Position numbers and translations under genes: made by a program. A stretch of 64,000 bases of DNA, from assembly GCA_050178795.1 (NCBI GenBank), contig JBFXFT010000006.1, positions 3,375 to 67,374 of the forward strand. The letters run 5' to 3'. Under the pieces are notes generated by a model, which had not been told where the DNA came from, did not search any database, and was given only the letters and a program-made list of their open reading frames with translations. This DNA is from STF1-184 sp050178795 (GTDB lineage Bacteria; Bacillota; Clostridia; Christensenellales; UBA1242). This document shows positions 54,401 through 63,065 of this stretch, one piece after another; the first letter of the stretch is position 1; every line of letters begins with the position of its first letter.

Positions 54401-55156
54401 GAACTATTTAAAAATGAAAAAGAAATCGCTGGAATATATATATCTGGTCACCCACTTGATAAGTATTTAGACAGGTTTGCAAACTATAACTGCAATAGCC
54501 AAATGTTAGCAGAACTTCAAAAAGAGGTGGTGCTAGATGAAGAAGGCAATGAAATTGAAGTAGAAAAACCGACCGAGTTTGAAAGTGAAGAGGACAATAC
54601 AGAAATTAATGATATGCCGTTACTTGTTGATGGTATGGAAGTAAGTGTCGGCGGTATAATTAGCGAAGTTAAAAAAGTATTTAGGCGCAATGACAACAAG
54701 GAAATGGCAATAATAACCATTGAAGACATTTATGGTTCAATAGAGCTTATGTTTGTTCCAAATACTTGGGCTAAACTTAAAAAAGAAATGGTTGAAGATG
54801 TAATGTCAACCTTTACAGGCAAATTAAGTATTCGTGAGGGTGAAAGACCAATAATAATAGTTAGTGGAATTGAACTTTGGAATACAGAAAAAGCGGGAAA
54901 TGGTACAGTTGAGGTAATAGAAATTCAACAACCTAAGAAAACGCCTACACTTTACTTGAAATTTGACACAAAAAATAATAAACTATATTCAAGTATTGTA
55001 AAAGTTTTAGAGCAATACGACGGAGATAGCAGAATAATAGTACGATGTGCTAGTTCTGGAGTCGCTTTAGAAATAAAACACCCAGTAAAAATTAGTCCAA
55101 AACTACTTCGCGAACTTCAAGCGTTTATCAGTGACGAGTGCATAAAAGTTGCATAG
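51482..55156 (+). CDS. dnaE: DNA polymerase III subunit alpha (DnaE)
   Basis: Replicative polymerase, C-family. The 1224 aa begin with the PHP domain (FVHLHVHTEYSLLDGVARI). The polymerase palm includes VGPGRGSGAGSIVAY and the catalytic Asp pair MPDFDIDFGD. The fingers include LESGGFKKFMKDLKPD and LYRPGPMDYIPDYV. A helix-hairpin-helix lies near 840-900, and an OB domain near 1040-1110 (VSVGGIISEVKKVFRRNDN). It has no exonuclease insertion, so it is DnaE and not PolC; in Bacillota DnaE extends primers before PolC takes over. pfkA follows after 14 bp. Confidence 0.97.
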   Translation: MKQFVHLHVHTEYSLLDGVARIKKLVKTVGDYNMPAVAITDHGNMYGVYKFYKEVMGYNDKIKEHNSNPDNKDNLKTPIKAIIGCEFYVANDRFQRNGRPELAHLILLAKNQQGYKNLVKLSSLSFVEGFYYKPRIDYDLLEKYSEGLICLSACLAGDIPQFIMARQYDEAEKLAKRLKGMFGDDFYLELQNHKMPEQIAILKPLEELGKKLNIKLVATNDAHYIYREDAETQDVLMCLQMGKRYDDPNRMKFPTEEFYIKTYDEMHEVLGGYEEALDNTLEIMNKCEQVHIKHEKLIPSFTTPDGSKPIDYLKMLVENGLKKKYKEITPEIRARVDMELGVIEKMGFVDYFLIVWDFINYSKSINVPVGPGRGSGAGSIVAYTSGITDVEPLQYNLLFERFLNPDRVSMPDFDIDFGDGRDDVIDYVVKKYGEDKTSQIITYGTMASKAAVKDVARVLGIPASEANALTKKIDVFKIKGDSKLKRVFGLGSDEDTKKYGNPELIQIYNDDPKIKKVVDLAIKLEGVPRQVGQHAAGVIICEYPLNEHVPMALAKTPKGDKIVTQFDMIEAEELGLLKMDFLGLRTLTDIQKTIEIVKKVHNVDIDFDKMTLDDKKVYEMIGNGDTDLVFQLESGGFKKFMKDLKPDQIEDIIAGVSLYRPGPMDYIPDYVKNKKNPKGIVYDLPSLKSILEPTYGVIVYQEQVMQIFQEMAGYSLGQADIVRRAMSKKKHKVLAEHKEYFISGKDDKDGTPAIDGAIKRGATREIAEKVYNKMESFASYAFNKSHAAGYAYISYQTAYLKKYYPVELYTATLNNRIDKSEDIAKYTISAKEHGIEILPPSISKSDTYFAVENGKIRFGLAALKNVGVALVDEIVTERNENGNFSDLYDFISRLSSKAVNKRCIEAFILSGAFDEFGYKRSQLMAVYEGIVDRVNSDKKNQACGQFSMFDTLLKDDTSLTKIDYPNIPEFTENELFKNEKEIAGIYISGHPLDKYLDRFANYNCNSQMLAELQKEVVLDEEGNEIEVEKPTEFESEEDNTEINDMPLLVDGMEVSVGGIISEVKKVFRRNDNKEMAIITIEDIYGSIELMFVPNTWAKLKKEMVEDVMSTFTGKLSIREGERPIIIVSGIELWNTEKAGNGTVEVIEIQQPKKTPTLYLKFDTKNNKLYSSIVKVLEQYDGDSRIIVRCASSGVALEIKHPVKISPKLLRELQAFISDECIKVA

Positions 55157-55170
55157 AGGAGAAGATATGT

Positions 55171-56130
55171 ATGAAAAAAATAGCAGTTTTAACTAGCGGT
55201 GGCGATGCACCAGGAATGAATGCTTGCTTGGCAAATTTATTTGAGTTGTGTAAGAGGTTTAATTATAGGCTTATTTGTTTTAGACAAGGCTATATAGGAC
55301 TAATTGATAACGATTTTGTCATTTTAAAAGAGCACGATATTGAAAATATCTACTCACTTGGCGGAAGCATAATTAAGACTGGCAGAAGCAAGGAATTTTT
55401 GACAAAAGAGGGACAATTAAAAGCCATTGAAACGTTAAAAATAAACGATATTGACACGTTAATTGTAATAGGTGGTAATGGCTCTTATAGGGGTGCACAA
55501 GACCTAGAAAAACTAGGGGTAAAAGTAATAGCAATACCTGGAACTATTGACAATGACTTAAATTACAGTACACGCAGTTTAGGCTTTGATACTGCTGTAA
55601 ACAATAGCGTAAGTGCGATAGATAAAATTAAAGACACGATGAGCGCAAATAACAGAGGCGTAGTAATAGAAGTTATGGGTCGCAACAGTGGGGACATAGC
55701 ATTATATTCAGCAGTTGCAAGTAACGCAAACGCCATTGTGGTTAAAGAAGTACCAGAGAGCAAAAACGAAATTATAGGTAGCGTTGAGCGTGCCATAAAA
55801 AGAGGCGTAACAAGCCCAACAGTAGTGGTTGCAGAAAATATTTTAGACTCGGCAAAACTAGCCGAAACCCTGGAAGCAAAAACAGGTATTACCTTTAAAA
55901 CAACTGTGCTTGGTTACATTCAAAGAGGTGGCAATCCAACCGTGTTTGATAGGAACTTTGCTATGCAACTAGCGGTTAAGTCTATTGAACTTATTGAGGT
56001 CGGTAAGCACAACATAGCAATAGGTATGAAAAATGGTAAAATTCATTGCGAAAACCTAGACAAAGTGCTTACAGAAAAGACAAATTTCAATTTTGAGTTG
56101 TACGACCTATTTAAAAAATTAAACAGTTAG
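55171..56130 (+). CDS. pfkA: 6-phosphofructokinase
   Basis: The start is ATG 55171 (MKKIAVLTSGGDAPGMNACL), nine bases after AGAGGAG; an upstream in-frame ATG lies inside dnaE. ATP-dependent phosphorylation of fructose 6-phosphate, the committed step of glycolysis. Seen: GGDAPGMN (nucleotide loop), IGGNGSYRGAQDL, IPGTIDNDLNYS (catalytic Asp), and VLGYIQRGGNPTVFDR (effector/substrate region). The 319 aa equal the bacterial PfkA norm. In many Bacillota pfkA follows accA or dnaE; here it directly follows dnaE. Confidence 0.96.
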   Translation: MKKIAVLTSGGDAPGMNACLANLFELCKRFNYRLICFRQGYIGLIDNDFVILKEHDIENIYSLGGSIIKTGRSKEFLTKEGQLKAIETLKINDIDTLIVIGGNGSYRGAQDLEKLGVKVIAIPGTIDNDLNYSTRSLGFDTAVNNSVSAIDKIKDTMSANNRGVVIEVMGRNSGDIALYSAVASNANAIVVKEVPESKNEIIGSVERAIKRGVTSPTVVVAENILDSAKLAETLEAKTGITFKTTVLGYIQRGGNPTVFDRNFAMQLAVKSIELIEVGKHNIAIGMKNGKIHCENLDKVLTEKTNFNFELYDLFKKLNS

Positions 56131-56181
56131 TTTTTCAAAAATTTGTACCAGCGATTATTGAATAAAAAGCATTAAAATTGA

Positions 56182-56210
56182 TTGACAATTTTATATCATA
56201 ATTATATAAT
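56182..56210 (+). promoter_or_regulatory. Perfect consensus promoter upstream of greA
   Basis: TTGACA (56182-56187), 17-bp spacer, TATAAT (56205-56210). Transcription would start near 56217, giving a leader of about 110 nt before greA. Confidence 0.85.
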
Positions 56211-56239
56211 TAAACGCATTAATAGAACAGTGTGGTTTC

Positions 56240-56264
56240 ATACAGCCTAGTCCCTAGGCTGTGT
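56240..56264 (+). promoter_or_regulatory. Strong hairpin in the greA leader
   Basis: ATACAGCCTAG (56240-56250) pairs with CTAGGCTGTGT (56254-56264, one G-T) over TCC. T-rich sequence begins only about 6 nt later (TTTTTATT at about 56271), so it may be a weak terminator/attenuator or a structured leader. Confidence 0.6.
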
Positions 56265-56326
56265 GGGCTATTTTTATTAATTTAATTTAGCTAAAAAATA
56301 CTTTTTAGTATTTTGCGAGGTGGACT

Positions 56327-56800
56327 ATGTCAGAAACAGTATATTTAACCGAAGATGGTTTGAAAAAATTAAAAGATGAATTAGAACAATTAAAAACAGT
56401 AGAACGTTTAAAAGTTGCCGATATGATAGGAGAGGCAAAGTCTTTTGGCGACCTATCTGAAAACTCTGAGTATGACGCAGCAAAAAATAAAGAGGCTCAA
56501 CTTGAAGGCAAAATTTACGAAATTCAAGAGAAGTTAAAAAATTATGTATTAATAGAAGCAGGACATATAGATACTACAAAGGTAAGTGTTGGTTGTTCTG
56601 TAACTCTTTACGACAAAGAATTTGATGAGGAAGTTGTTTACAAAATTATGGGCTCAACAGAGAGCGACCCAATAAATGGATTAATTAGCAACGAATCCCC
56701 TATAGGTAAAGCCCTAATGGGTAAGAAAAAAGGCGAAGAAATTGCCGTTGAAACCCCAGGTGGAGTTACCAACTTTAAAATTTTAAAAATAAGTGCATAA
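56327..56800 (+). CDS. greA: Transcription elongation factor GreA
   Basis: Rescues backtracked RNA polymerase by stimulating transcript cleavage. The 157 aa have an N-terminal antiparallel coiled coil (KKLKDELEQLKTVERLKVAD to about residue 75) with the acidic tip FGDLSENSEYDAAKNK, which reaches the active site. A C-terminal FKBP-like domain (SVGCSVTLYDKEFDEEVVYK, GKKKGEEIAVETPGG) contacts polymerase. It stands behind a consensus promoter and a hairpin-bearing leader and is followed by a terminator, so it is a single-gene transcript. Confidence 0.96.
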   Translation: MSETVYLTEDGLKKLKDELEQLKTVERLKVADMIGEAKSFGDLSENSEYDAAKNKEAQLEGKIYEIQEKLKNYVLIEAGHIDTTKVSVGCSVTLYDKEFDEEVVYKIMGSTESDPINGLISNESPIGKALMGKKKGEEIAVETPGGVTNFKILKISA

Positions 56801-56816
56801 TAAAAAATTAAATTTA

Positions 56817-56843
56817 AAAGCCTTAAACATTTAAGGCTTTTTT
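56817..56843 (+). terminator. Terminator after greA
   Basis: AAAAGCCTTAAA and TTTAAGGCTTTT pair closely and are followed by T residues. Confidence 0.9.
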
Positions 56844-56896
56844 GTTGGCTTTTGCTCGCCTTTATGTTAAACTTTTAATGAGTTTGGAGGCGTCTT

Positions 56897-57514
56897 ATGA
56901 AAAAACTTTTCATTACCTTTGAAGGTGGCGAGGGCAGTGGTAAAACCACTCAAATAAACTTATTAAAAGAATACTTTGAAAATAACAACTATTCTGTTGT
57001 AACAACGCGTGAGCCGGGCGGCAGTCTAATTTGCGAGCAAATAAGGGCGGTATTAAAGGACGGCAACAATGGCAAAATGGGCAAAATGACAGAGTTACTT
57101 TTGTTTTCTGCCGCTAGAAGTCAACACGCTGAGGACATTATAGTGCCAGCACTTGAAAGGGGCGATATTGTGCTTTGTGATCGCTTTTATGACTCATCTA
57201 TAGTCTACCAAGGCTATGGCAGAGGGCTTGGCGAAAAAACAGTGCGCGAAGTTACTAGGTTTGCAATAGGGGCTTTGGAACCAACCCTTACTTTTTATTT
57301 AAACATAGACCCAGAGACGGCTTTTAGGCGTAAAAACGGACCAGATAACGACAGGTTTGAAACCTCTGGACTAGAATTTCATAAAACCGTTCAAGCGGGC
57401 TATTTAAAACTAGCAAAAAAGGAAAAACGCATAAGGGTTATTGATGCAAGTAAAACTATGCAAGAGGTTTTTGACCAAATAATAGAGGTTTTAAAGGCTG
57501 AAAAAATTATTTAG
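56897..57514 (+). CDS. tmk: Thymidylate kinase
   Basis: Phosphorylates dTMP to dTDP. The 205 aa show the P-loop FEGGEGSGKTTQ (residues 7-18), TREPGGS (substrate loop), LLLFSAARSQH, DRFYDSSIVYQG (DRY-type motif with Arg), a LID region near FRRKNGPDNDRFE, and the C-terminal RVIDASKTMQEVFDQI. Type II Tmk (Arg/Lys in the LID rather than in the P-loop) fits Gram-positives. It starts the tmk-holB-ricT-trmN6-rsmI run, with GGAGG before the ATG and a gap of 8 bp to holB. Confidence 0.96.
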   Translation: MKKLFITFEGGEGSGKTTQINLLKEYFENNNYSVVTTREPGGSLICEQIRAVLKDGNNGKMGKMTELLLFSAARSQHAEDIIVPALERGDIVLCDRFYDSSIVYQGYGRGLGEKTVREVTRFAIGALEPTLTFYLNIDPETAFRRKNGPDNDRFETSGLEFHKTVQAGYLKLAKKEKRIRVIDASKTMQEVFDQIIEVLKAEKII

Positions 57515-57522
57515 GAATTTTA

Positions 57523-58506
57523 ATGGATTATATTTATGACTATAAAAAACTAAATACATTGACAACTTTTTTAAAAGGGGTTAAAAAACAAAAATTGAGC
57601 CACGCCTATTTGTTTTTGAGTAGCGACAAAAATACAAATGAAGCGGCGGCGATTCTTTTTGCTTCAAGTTTGGTCTGTGCGCATAAAGATGCACCTTGTT
57701 TTGAGTGTAGCACTTGTTTAAAAGTTATAAATCGTACTGGCGTTGATGTCTTTACATACCCAAAAAAGAACAGCATAGTGGTTGAAGACATTAAAGACAT
57801 AATTGAAAATGCGGCGACTAAACCACTTGAATTTAGTAAAAAAATATTCGTTTTAAATAACATTGACGAGGCCACAATTTCTGCTCAAAACAAACTTTTA
57901 AAAACGTTAGAAGAGCCAGAACAAGATGTAATATTTATTTTGACCGCAACGAGTATTAAGGCTGTTTTACCAACAATCGTCAGTAGGGCACGAACAATTT
58001 TGCTACCAAAAAGTGAAGTTGATGAAATTGAAGCGATTTTAAAGGAAAAAGAGAGCGATGCGAATAGAATTGCCTTTTCCGCTGAGGTTAGTGAGGGCAG
58101 TTTAGGCAGAGCGCTAGACATTTTAAATGACGAAACTTATTTTAGCACCTACAATTTTGTTTTAGATATGCTAATAAATATGAAGACGACAAAAGATGTA
58201 ATAAATTACAGCAGTGTCATAAATAAAAACACAAAATTTATTAACCTATACTTAGAGCAACTAGAAAAAGTTTTTAGAGATGTTTTAATGATTAAGGCTG
58301 GCACAAGTGAAGTGGTTTTTAACAAACATTCATTAAACACTTTAACAAAAATAAGCGAGGGCTACTCTCAACTTGCCCTATCAAAAATAGTTGAAAAAAT
58401 ATTGGAACACAAAAAAATGTTAAAATTTAATGCCAATCCAACAGGCGTTATAGATACGCTTTTGATTGGTATTTTGGAGGTAAAATATAAATGGAGAGAA
58501 AAGTAG
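57523..58506 (+). CDS. holB: DNA polymerase III subunit delta'
   Basis: Stator subunit of the clamp loader. The 327 aa have an AAA+ core: HAYLFLSSDKN at the P-loop position, without a GxxGxGK motif (normal for delta', which does not bind ATP). The zinc module CAHKDAPCFECSTC is in order. ILTATSIKAVLPTIVSRART corresponds to sensor 1 and the arginine finger SRAR. The C-terminal collar domain is helical. The last 16 bp overlap ricT, so translation is coupled. It sits in the classic tmk-holB order of Bacillota. Confidence 0.92.
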   Translation: MDYIYDYKKLNTLTTFLKGVKKQKLSHAYLFLSSDKNTNEAAAILFASSLVCAHKDAPCFECSTCLKVINRTGVDVFTYPKKNSIVVEDIKDIIENAATKPLEFSKKIFVLNNIDEATISAQNKLLKTLEEPEQDVIFILTATSIKAVLPTIVSRARTILLPKSEVDEIEAILKEKESDANRIAFSAEVSEGSLGRALDILNDETYFSTYNFVLDMLINMKTTKDVINYSSVINKNTKFINLYLEQLEKVFRDVLMIKAGTSEVVFNKHSLNTLTKISEGYSQLALSKIVEKILEHKKMLKFNANPTGVIDTLLIGILEVKYKWREK

Positions 58507-59435
58507 TAGGAGTAAAATTTAAACCAGTAGGTAAAATTTATTACTTTGATGCAAATAATTTAGAACTAAAAGATGGGGATGGCGTAATAGTAGAGACCGA
58601 AGTAGGGCAAGAATATGGTGAAGTTGTCTATGCGGAAAAATTGGTAGATGCTTCAACCTTGCAGTCTGAACTTAAACCAATAATGCGAAAAGCGGTGGAT
58701 AAAGACTACGACACGCTTGAAAAAAATAGTAAACGCGCGGTTGAATGCAGTAAGGTCGCTGCCGAATTAATAAAAAAACTAAACTTAGATATGAAACTTA
58801 TAGATGTTGAACTAACCTTTGACGCAAGCAAGATAATTTTTACCTTTACGGCAGACGAAAGGGTAGATTTTAGAGAGTTAGTAAAAGAACTTGCAAATAA
58901 ATTACATTCTAGAATAGAGTTAAGGCAAGTAGGTGCAAGGGACGTTTCAAAAATTGTTGGTGGTATAGGTCCTTGCGGAAGGGTTGTTTGTTGCGCTAAT
59001 CACATGAGAGAATTTAACAAAGTAAGCATAAAAATGGCAAAAACTCAAGGTCTTGCTCTTAATCCAACAAAAATTAATGGTCTATGCGGCAGGCTTATGT
59101 GTTGCCTTGCTTATGAGGACGAATATTACTCCGAAATAAGCAAAAAAATGCCAAAAGTTGGTAGAACTGTGACGACTCCAGATGGCGAGGGCGTTGTAGT
59201 TTATAACAATTTGTTAAAAAATTTGGTGACAGTTAGGTTTTCTACTCCTGATGGCACTGCAACGACTACTGAGTATCCACTTAGCGACATAAAGAGAAAT
59301 AATGTTGAAGAAAAAGAGGAAGAAAATCCAAATTGCAAGAATTGCCCTAAAAAGCAATCAGCTGAACCAAACGATGAAGTTGACGAACTTGTAGAGGAAG
59401 AAGTAATAGTACTTATTGAAAGTGAAGAAGAGTAA
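58491..59435 (+). CDS. ricT: RicT (PSP1/YaaT) regulator of RNA processing
   Basis: A 314-aa PSP1-domain protein. The start VVGVKFKPVGKIYYFDANNL and DGVIVETEVGQEYGEVVYAE is the conserved N terminus. The Cys-rich part IGPCGRVVCCANHMREF and NGLCGRLMCCLAYED carries the cysteines that ligate [4Fe-4S] clusters in the RicAFT complex. RicAFT (RicA, RicF, RicT) directs RNase Y in mRNA maturation in B. subtilis; RicA and RicF are not in this window. The last 40 residues are acidic and extend beyond the PSP1 domain with NCKNCPKK, an additional Cys pair. Confidence 0.94.
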   Translation: MERKVVGVKFKPVGKIYYFDANNLELKDGDGVIVETEVGQEYGEVVYAEKLVDASTLQSELKPIMRKAVDKDYDTLEKNSKRAVECSKVAAELIKKLNLDMKLIDVELTFDASKIIFTFTADERVDFRELVKELANKLHSRIELRQVGARDVSKIVGGIGPCGRVVCCANHMREFNKVSIKMAKTQGLALNPTKINGLCGRLMCCLAYEDEYYSEISKKMPKVGRTVTTPDGEGVVVYNNLLKNLVTVRFSTPDGTATTTEYPLSDIKRNNVEEKEEENPNCKNCPKKQSAEPNDEVDELVEEEVIVLIESEEE

Positions 59436-59437
59436 AA

Positions 59438-60172
59438 ATGGAACTTTTAAAAAACGAAAGACTTGATGACCTTGAATATAAGGGGTTAAAAATAATTCAA
59501 GACAAAACAAAATATTGTTTTACGTCAGACGCTGTTTTGCTATCTAATTTTGCAAAGGCAAATAGTAGCGACACGGTGGTTGATTTGTGCACTGGAAGCG
59601 GCATTATTGCTACTCTTATGTATGCAAAAAATAACCCTAAAAAAGTCTATGGAATAGAACTTCAAAAATACCTATTTGATTTGGCGGTAAAGAGTGCAAA
59701 ATTAAATGGACTAGACGACAAAATAACTTTTATAAACTCGCAAATACAAGACGCCACAAAGTACATAAAGGCTGGCAGTGTTTCGGTTGTAACCGTTAAC
59801 CCACCTTATGAAAAAGTTGACGGACACTATTTAAGTGGAGACGAGCAAATAGATATTTGCAAATATGAAAAAAGTCTTAACTTGACCGATGTCATAAAAG
59901 TGTCAAGCGACCTACTTAAATTTGGTGGCAAATTGTTTATGGTACATAAAAGCAGTAGACTAACAGAAATTATTACACTATTAAAAAAGTATAATTTAGA
60001 GCCTAAAATTTTAAGGTTTATTCAACCAAAAGCACAGTTAAATTCAAATGTTGTACTAATAAAGGCAATTAAGGGCGGTAAGGCAGGGCTTCAAGTTGAA
60101 CCCACACTAATTTTGACCGATGAAAATGGCGAATATTCAAAGGAATTAAAAAAGATTTATAACAAGGAGTAA
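59438..60172 (+). CDS. trmN6: tRNA1(Val) adenine-37 N6-methyltransferase-like
   Basis: SAM-dependent N6-adenine methyltransferase of the TrmN6/YabB group. The 244 aa show the pre-motif KYCFTSDAVLLSNFAK, motif I VDLCTGSGIIATLM, the acidic motif VYGIELQKYLFDLAVKSA, and the catalytic NPPYEKVDGHYLSGD (NPPY marks amino-methyltransferases). It lies 2 bp after ricT and 1 bp before rsmI, the typical Bacillota order. The tRNA substrate is by family; the gene may act on another RNA, because NPPY enzymes are versatile. Confidence 0.9.
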   Translation: MELLKNERLDDLEYKGLKIIQDKTKYCFTSDAVLLSNFAKANSSDTVVDLCTGSGIIATLMYAKNNPKKVYGIELQKYLFDLAVKSAKLNGLDDKITFINSQIQDATKYIKAGSVSVVTVNPPYEKVDGHYLSGDEQIDICKYEKSLNLTDVIKVSSDLLKFGGKLFMVHKSSRLTEIITLLKKYNLEPKILRFIQPKAQLNSNVVLIKAIKGGKAGLQVEPTLILTDENGEYSKELKKIYNKE

Positions 60173-60173
60173 A

Positions 60174-60980
60174 ATGAGCGGAACACTTTATTTTGTAGCA
60201 ACCCCAATTGGCAATATGGGCGACATAACAAAAAGAGCCATTGACACATTAAACGGCGTCAATGTCATTTTGTGTGAAGATACAAGGCACTCTGCAAAGT
60301 TGCTAAATTTGTTAGAAATTAAAAAACCGCTTCAAAGTTTTCACAAATTTAATTACGCTAAAAAAATACCAGAAGTAATAAATTTATTAAAAGAGGGGCA
60401 AAACATTGCGCTAATCACAGATGCAGGAACTCCAGCAATAAGCGATCCTGGGGCTGAAATTATTGAAGAATTAGTGAAAAATGATATAAAATACACCATA
60501 ATACCAGGTGCAACGGCTAGTATTAACGCTTTTATTTTATCTGGCTTTAAAACGACTTTTACTTTTGTGGGTTTTTTACCAGAGCAATTAAAGCAAAAAG
60601 AAGAGGTTTTAAAAGAACTTATAAATTACAAATCGGCACTAATTTTTTACAGCGCCCCACATAATTTAAATGATGACATAGCCTTTCTTTTTAAACACTT
60701 AGGCAACAGAAAATTGGTAGTAGTTAGGGAACTGACTAAAATGTATGAGGAAATTTTACACACAACCCTTGAAGAGGGGTACACTAAGGAGCCTAAGGGC
60801 GAGTTTGCTCTAGTTGTTGAAGGCAAAACGGATGACTTAAACGAACTCAACAATTTGACTATTGCAGAGCATATTGAGTACTATACCAAGTTAAAATACA
60901 CCAAAAATGAAGCGATAAAACAAGTAGCAAAAGATAGAAATGTAACAAGACAAGAAATATACAACAAAGCAATAAAATAA
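60174..60980 (+). CDS. rsmI: 16S rRNA 2'-O-methyltransferase RsmI
   Basis: Methylates the 2'-O of C1402 in 16S rRNA, in the decoding centre. A 268-aa tetrapyrrole-methylase fold: LYFVATPIGNMGDITKRAID (start signature), CEDTRHSAKLL, ITDAGTPAISDPGAEI (SAM loop), IPGATASINAFILSGF and GEFALVVEGK. The C-terminal domain has the helix KYTKNEAIKQVAKDRNVTRQ, which resembles an HTH and binds rRNA. All strong RsmI signatures are intact. It is last in the tmk-holB-ricT-trmN6 run and is followed by a terminator. Confidence 0.96.
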   Translation: MSGTLYFVATPIGNMGDITKRAIDTLNGVNVILCEDTRHSAKLLNLLEIKKPLQSFHKFNYAKKIPEVINLLKEGQNIALITDAGTPAISDPGAEIIEELVKNDIKYTIIPGATASINAFILSGFKTTFTFVGFLPEQLKQKEEVLKELINYKSALIFYSAPHNLNDDIAFLFKHLGNRKLVVVRELTKMYEEILHTTLEEGYTKEPKGEFALVVEGKTDDLNELNNLTIAEHIEYYTKLKYTKNEAIKQVAKDRNVTRQEIYNKAIK

Positions 60981-60981
60981 G

Positions 60982-61012
60982 GCGGTTTAAAAGGTTTTGA
61001 ACTGCTTTTTTA
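60982..61012 (+). terminator. Terminator after rsmI
   Basis: GCGGTTTAAAA (60982-60992) pairs with TTTTGAACTGC (60995-61005, two wobble pairs) and is followed by six T. Confidence 0.7.
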
Positions 61013-61112
61013 TTTAAGCGTCGCTTTTATATGTAACGCTTTACTTTTAAAAATTTTGTTGTTATAATTAAAAATGTAATTTTTTACAAATAAACAAAGG
61101 GAGAAAGCCACT

Positions 61113-63065
61113 ATGGAAAACAAAAAATTTTACGTAACAACACCAATATATTATGCAAGTGGCAATCTGCACTTAGGACACTGTTACTCAACAGTTTATG
61201 CCGATTCACTTGCTAGAGTGAAACGAATGCAAGGATACGACACCTTCTTTTTAACTGGCAGTGACGAACACGGTCAAAAAATTGCAAGAAACGCCGAAAA
61301 GGCAGGAAAGACCCCTCAACAATTTGTTGACGGAATAGTAAAAGGTATGAAAGACTTATGGGCTTTACTAGACATAAGTTACGATAAGTTTATAAGGACT
61401 ACGGACAAAGACCACGAGGAAGTGGTACAAAAAATATTTGACACCCTTTACAAAAAGGGAGATATTTATAAGTCAAGTTACGAAGGACTTTATTGCGTAC
61501 CTTGCGAAAGTTTTTTTACAGAGAGTCAATTAGTAGACGGTAAATGCCCAGATTGTGGAAGAGATGTTGAACTAACAAAGGAAGAGAGTTACTTTTTTAA
61601 GGCAAGCAAATATCAAAAAAAATTAGAGGATTTTTACGCTAAAAACCCTAATTTTTTGGTGCCAGAAACTAGAATGAACGAAATGTTTAATAGTTTTATT
61701 AAACCGGGCATTGAGGACACCTGCGTAACTAGAACAAGTTTTGCTTGGGGGGTTCCTGTTAGTTTTGACCCTAAACACGTAATTTATGTTTGGATTGACG
61801 CCCTTTTAAACTATGTTACCGCACTTGGTTACCTAAAAGAGGACGATAGTCTATTTAAAAAGTTTTGGCCAGCAGACGTACAAATAATAGGCAGGGAGAT
61901 AACGCGTTTTCACACCATTATTTGGCCAATAATTTTAATGGCACTTGGTCTACCTATTCCAAAACAAGTGCACTCACATGGCTGGCTTACACAAAAGGGT
62001 CTAAAAATGGGAAAGAGCACAGGAAATGGCTTTAATCCATACATATTGGTAGATAGATACGGACTTGATGCAGTTAGATACTACCTATTAAAAGAGGGTC
62101 CAATGCTAGAAGATGCAGGCTACACAAGCGAGCGCTTTGTTAAAACAATAAATTCTGACCTAGTTAACGATTTAGGAAACCTTGTAAGCCGTACGCTTGC
62201 AATGGTTGAAAAGAGTTTTGACGGTGTAATACCTGAGAGCAAAACAAAAGAACCAGTGGATAATGAACCAATAAACTTAGCAAACTCTACTTTAAAAAAT
62301 ATGGTAGAAGCGATAGACGACAATTCAAACGTACAAAAAGCGTTAGAGCAAATATTTGTTTTAATTAGGCGCGCAAATAAGTATATTGACGAGACAACGC
62401 CTTGGGTACTTGCAAAAGACGAATCAAAGAAAGATAGACTTGCAACCGTGCTTTATAACTTGTGCGAAACTATTAGAATAGTTGCAGTTCTATTACAAGG
62501 CTTTTTAACAAAAGCGCCAGCAAAAATTTTTGCTAGTATTGGACTTTCAGATGACAGTTTAAAAGATTTTAACAGCGCAAAATTTGGTGCTAAAATTAGC
62601 GGTCAAAGGGTAACAAAGGGCGAGAACTTATTTAATAGGCTTGATGTTGATGCAGAAGTTGCCTATTTGGACGGCGAAGTAGAAAACATTAAACCAAAAG
62701 AAGAGGAGAAAAAAGTGGAAGAAGTAAAAACAGAAAACGCATATATCACTTATGACGATTTTAGAAAAGTAGAGTTAAAGAGTGGAAAAGTTTTAGAGTC
62801 TTCTAAAGTTGAGGGGACAGACAAATTATTAAAACTTCTTGTGGATTTAGGCACAGAAAAGCGCACAATTTTGAGCGGTTTAGCCCTAACTTACTCGCCA
62901 GAAAGTATGGTTGGTAAAACTGTTGTAGTTGTAACAAATTTGGCACCTAGAAAAATTAGGGGCATTGAAAGCAACGGTATGCTACTAGCAAGTGGAGACA
63001 CCGACGACAATATTTCTTTAGTTACACTAGACAAGGACTTTAAAGCAGGTAGCGAGGTTCGCTAA
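61113..63065 (+). CDS. metG: Methionyl-tRNA synthetase
   Basis: Class I synthetase. The 650 aa begin TTPIYYASGNLHLGHCYSTV, with the HIGH-type motif HLGH. The zinc knuckle is CVPCES...KCPDCG (about 128-150). The ATP loop reads KMGKSTGNGF, the KMSKS motif with Gly in place of the first Ser, a variant also common in plastid and cyanobacterial MetRS. The anticodon-binding helical domain lies at about 370-530. A highly charged linker (KPKEEEKKVEEVKTE) joins the C-terminal OB-fold tRNA-binding domain (FRKVELKSGKVLESSK to the end). tatD starts at the last base of the stop codon. Confidence 0.97.
   Translation: MENKKFYVTTPIYYASGNLHLGHCYSTVYADSLARVKRMQGYDTFFLTGSDEHGQKIARNAEKAGKTPQQFVDGIVKGMKDLWALLDISYDKFIRTTDKDHEEVVQKIFDTLYKKGDIYKSSYEGLYCVPCESFFTESQLVDGKCPDCGRDVELTKEESYFFKASKYQKKLEDFYAKNPNFLVPETRMNEMFNSFIKPGIEDTCVTRTSFAWGVPVSFDPKHVIYVWIDALLNYVTALGYLKEDDSLFKKFWPADVQIIGREITRFHTIIWPIILMALGLPIPKQVHSHGWLTQKGLKMGKSTGNGFNPYILVDRYGLDAVRYYLLKEGPMLEDAGYTSERFVKTINSDLVNDLGNLVSRTLAMVEKSFDGVIPESKTKEPVDNEPINLANSTLKNMVEAIDDNSNVQKALEQIFVLIRRANKYIDETTPWVLAKDESKKDRLATVLYNLCETIRIVAVLLQGFLTKAPAKIFASIGLSDDSLKDFNSAKFGAKISGQRVTKGENLFNRLDVDAEVAYLDGEVENIKPKEEEKKVEEVKTENAYITYDDFRKVELKSGKVLESSKVEGTDKLLKLLVDLGTEKRTILSGLALTYSPESMVGKTVVVVTNLAPRKIRGIESNGMLLASGDTDDNISLVTLDKDFKAGSEVR

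Noticed and set aside
47801..56130. Defence or mobile genes hidden between uvrC and pfkA
   Set aside because: All frames on the plus strand are housekeeping genes, and the minus-strand frames are shadows without start sites.
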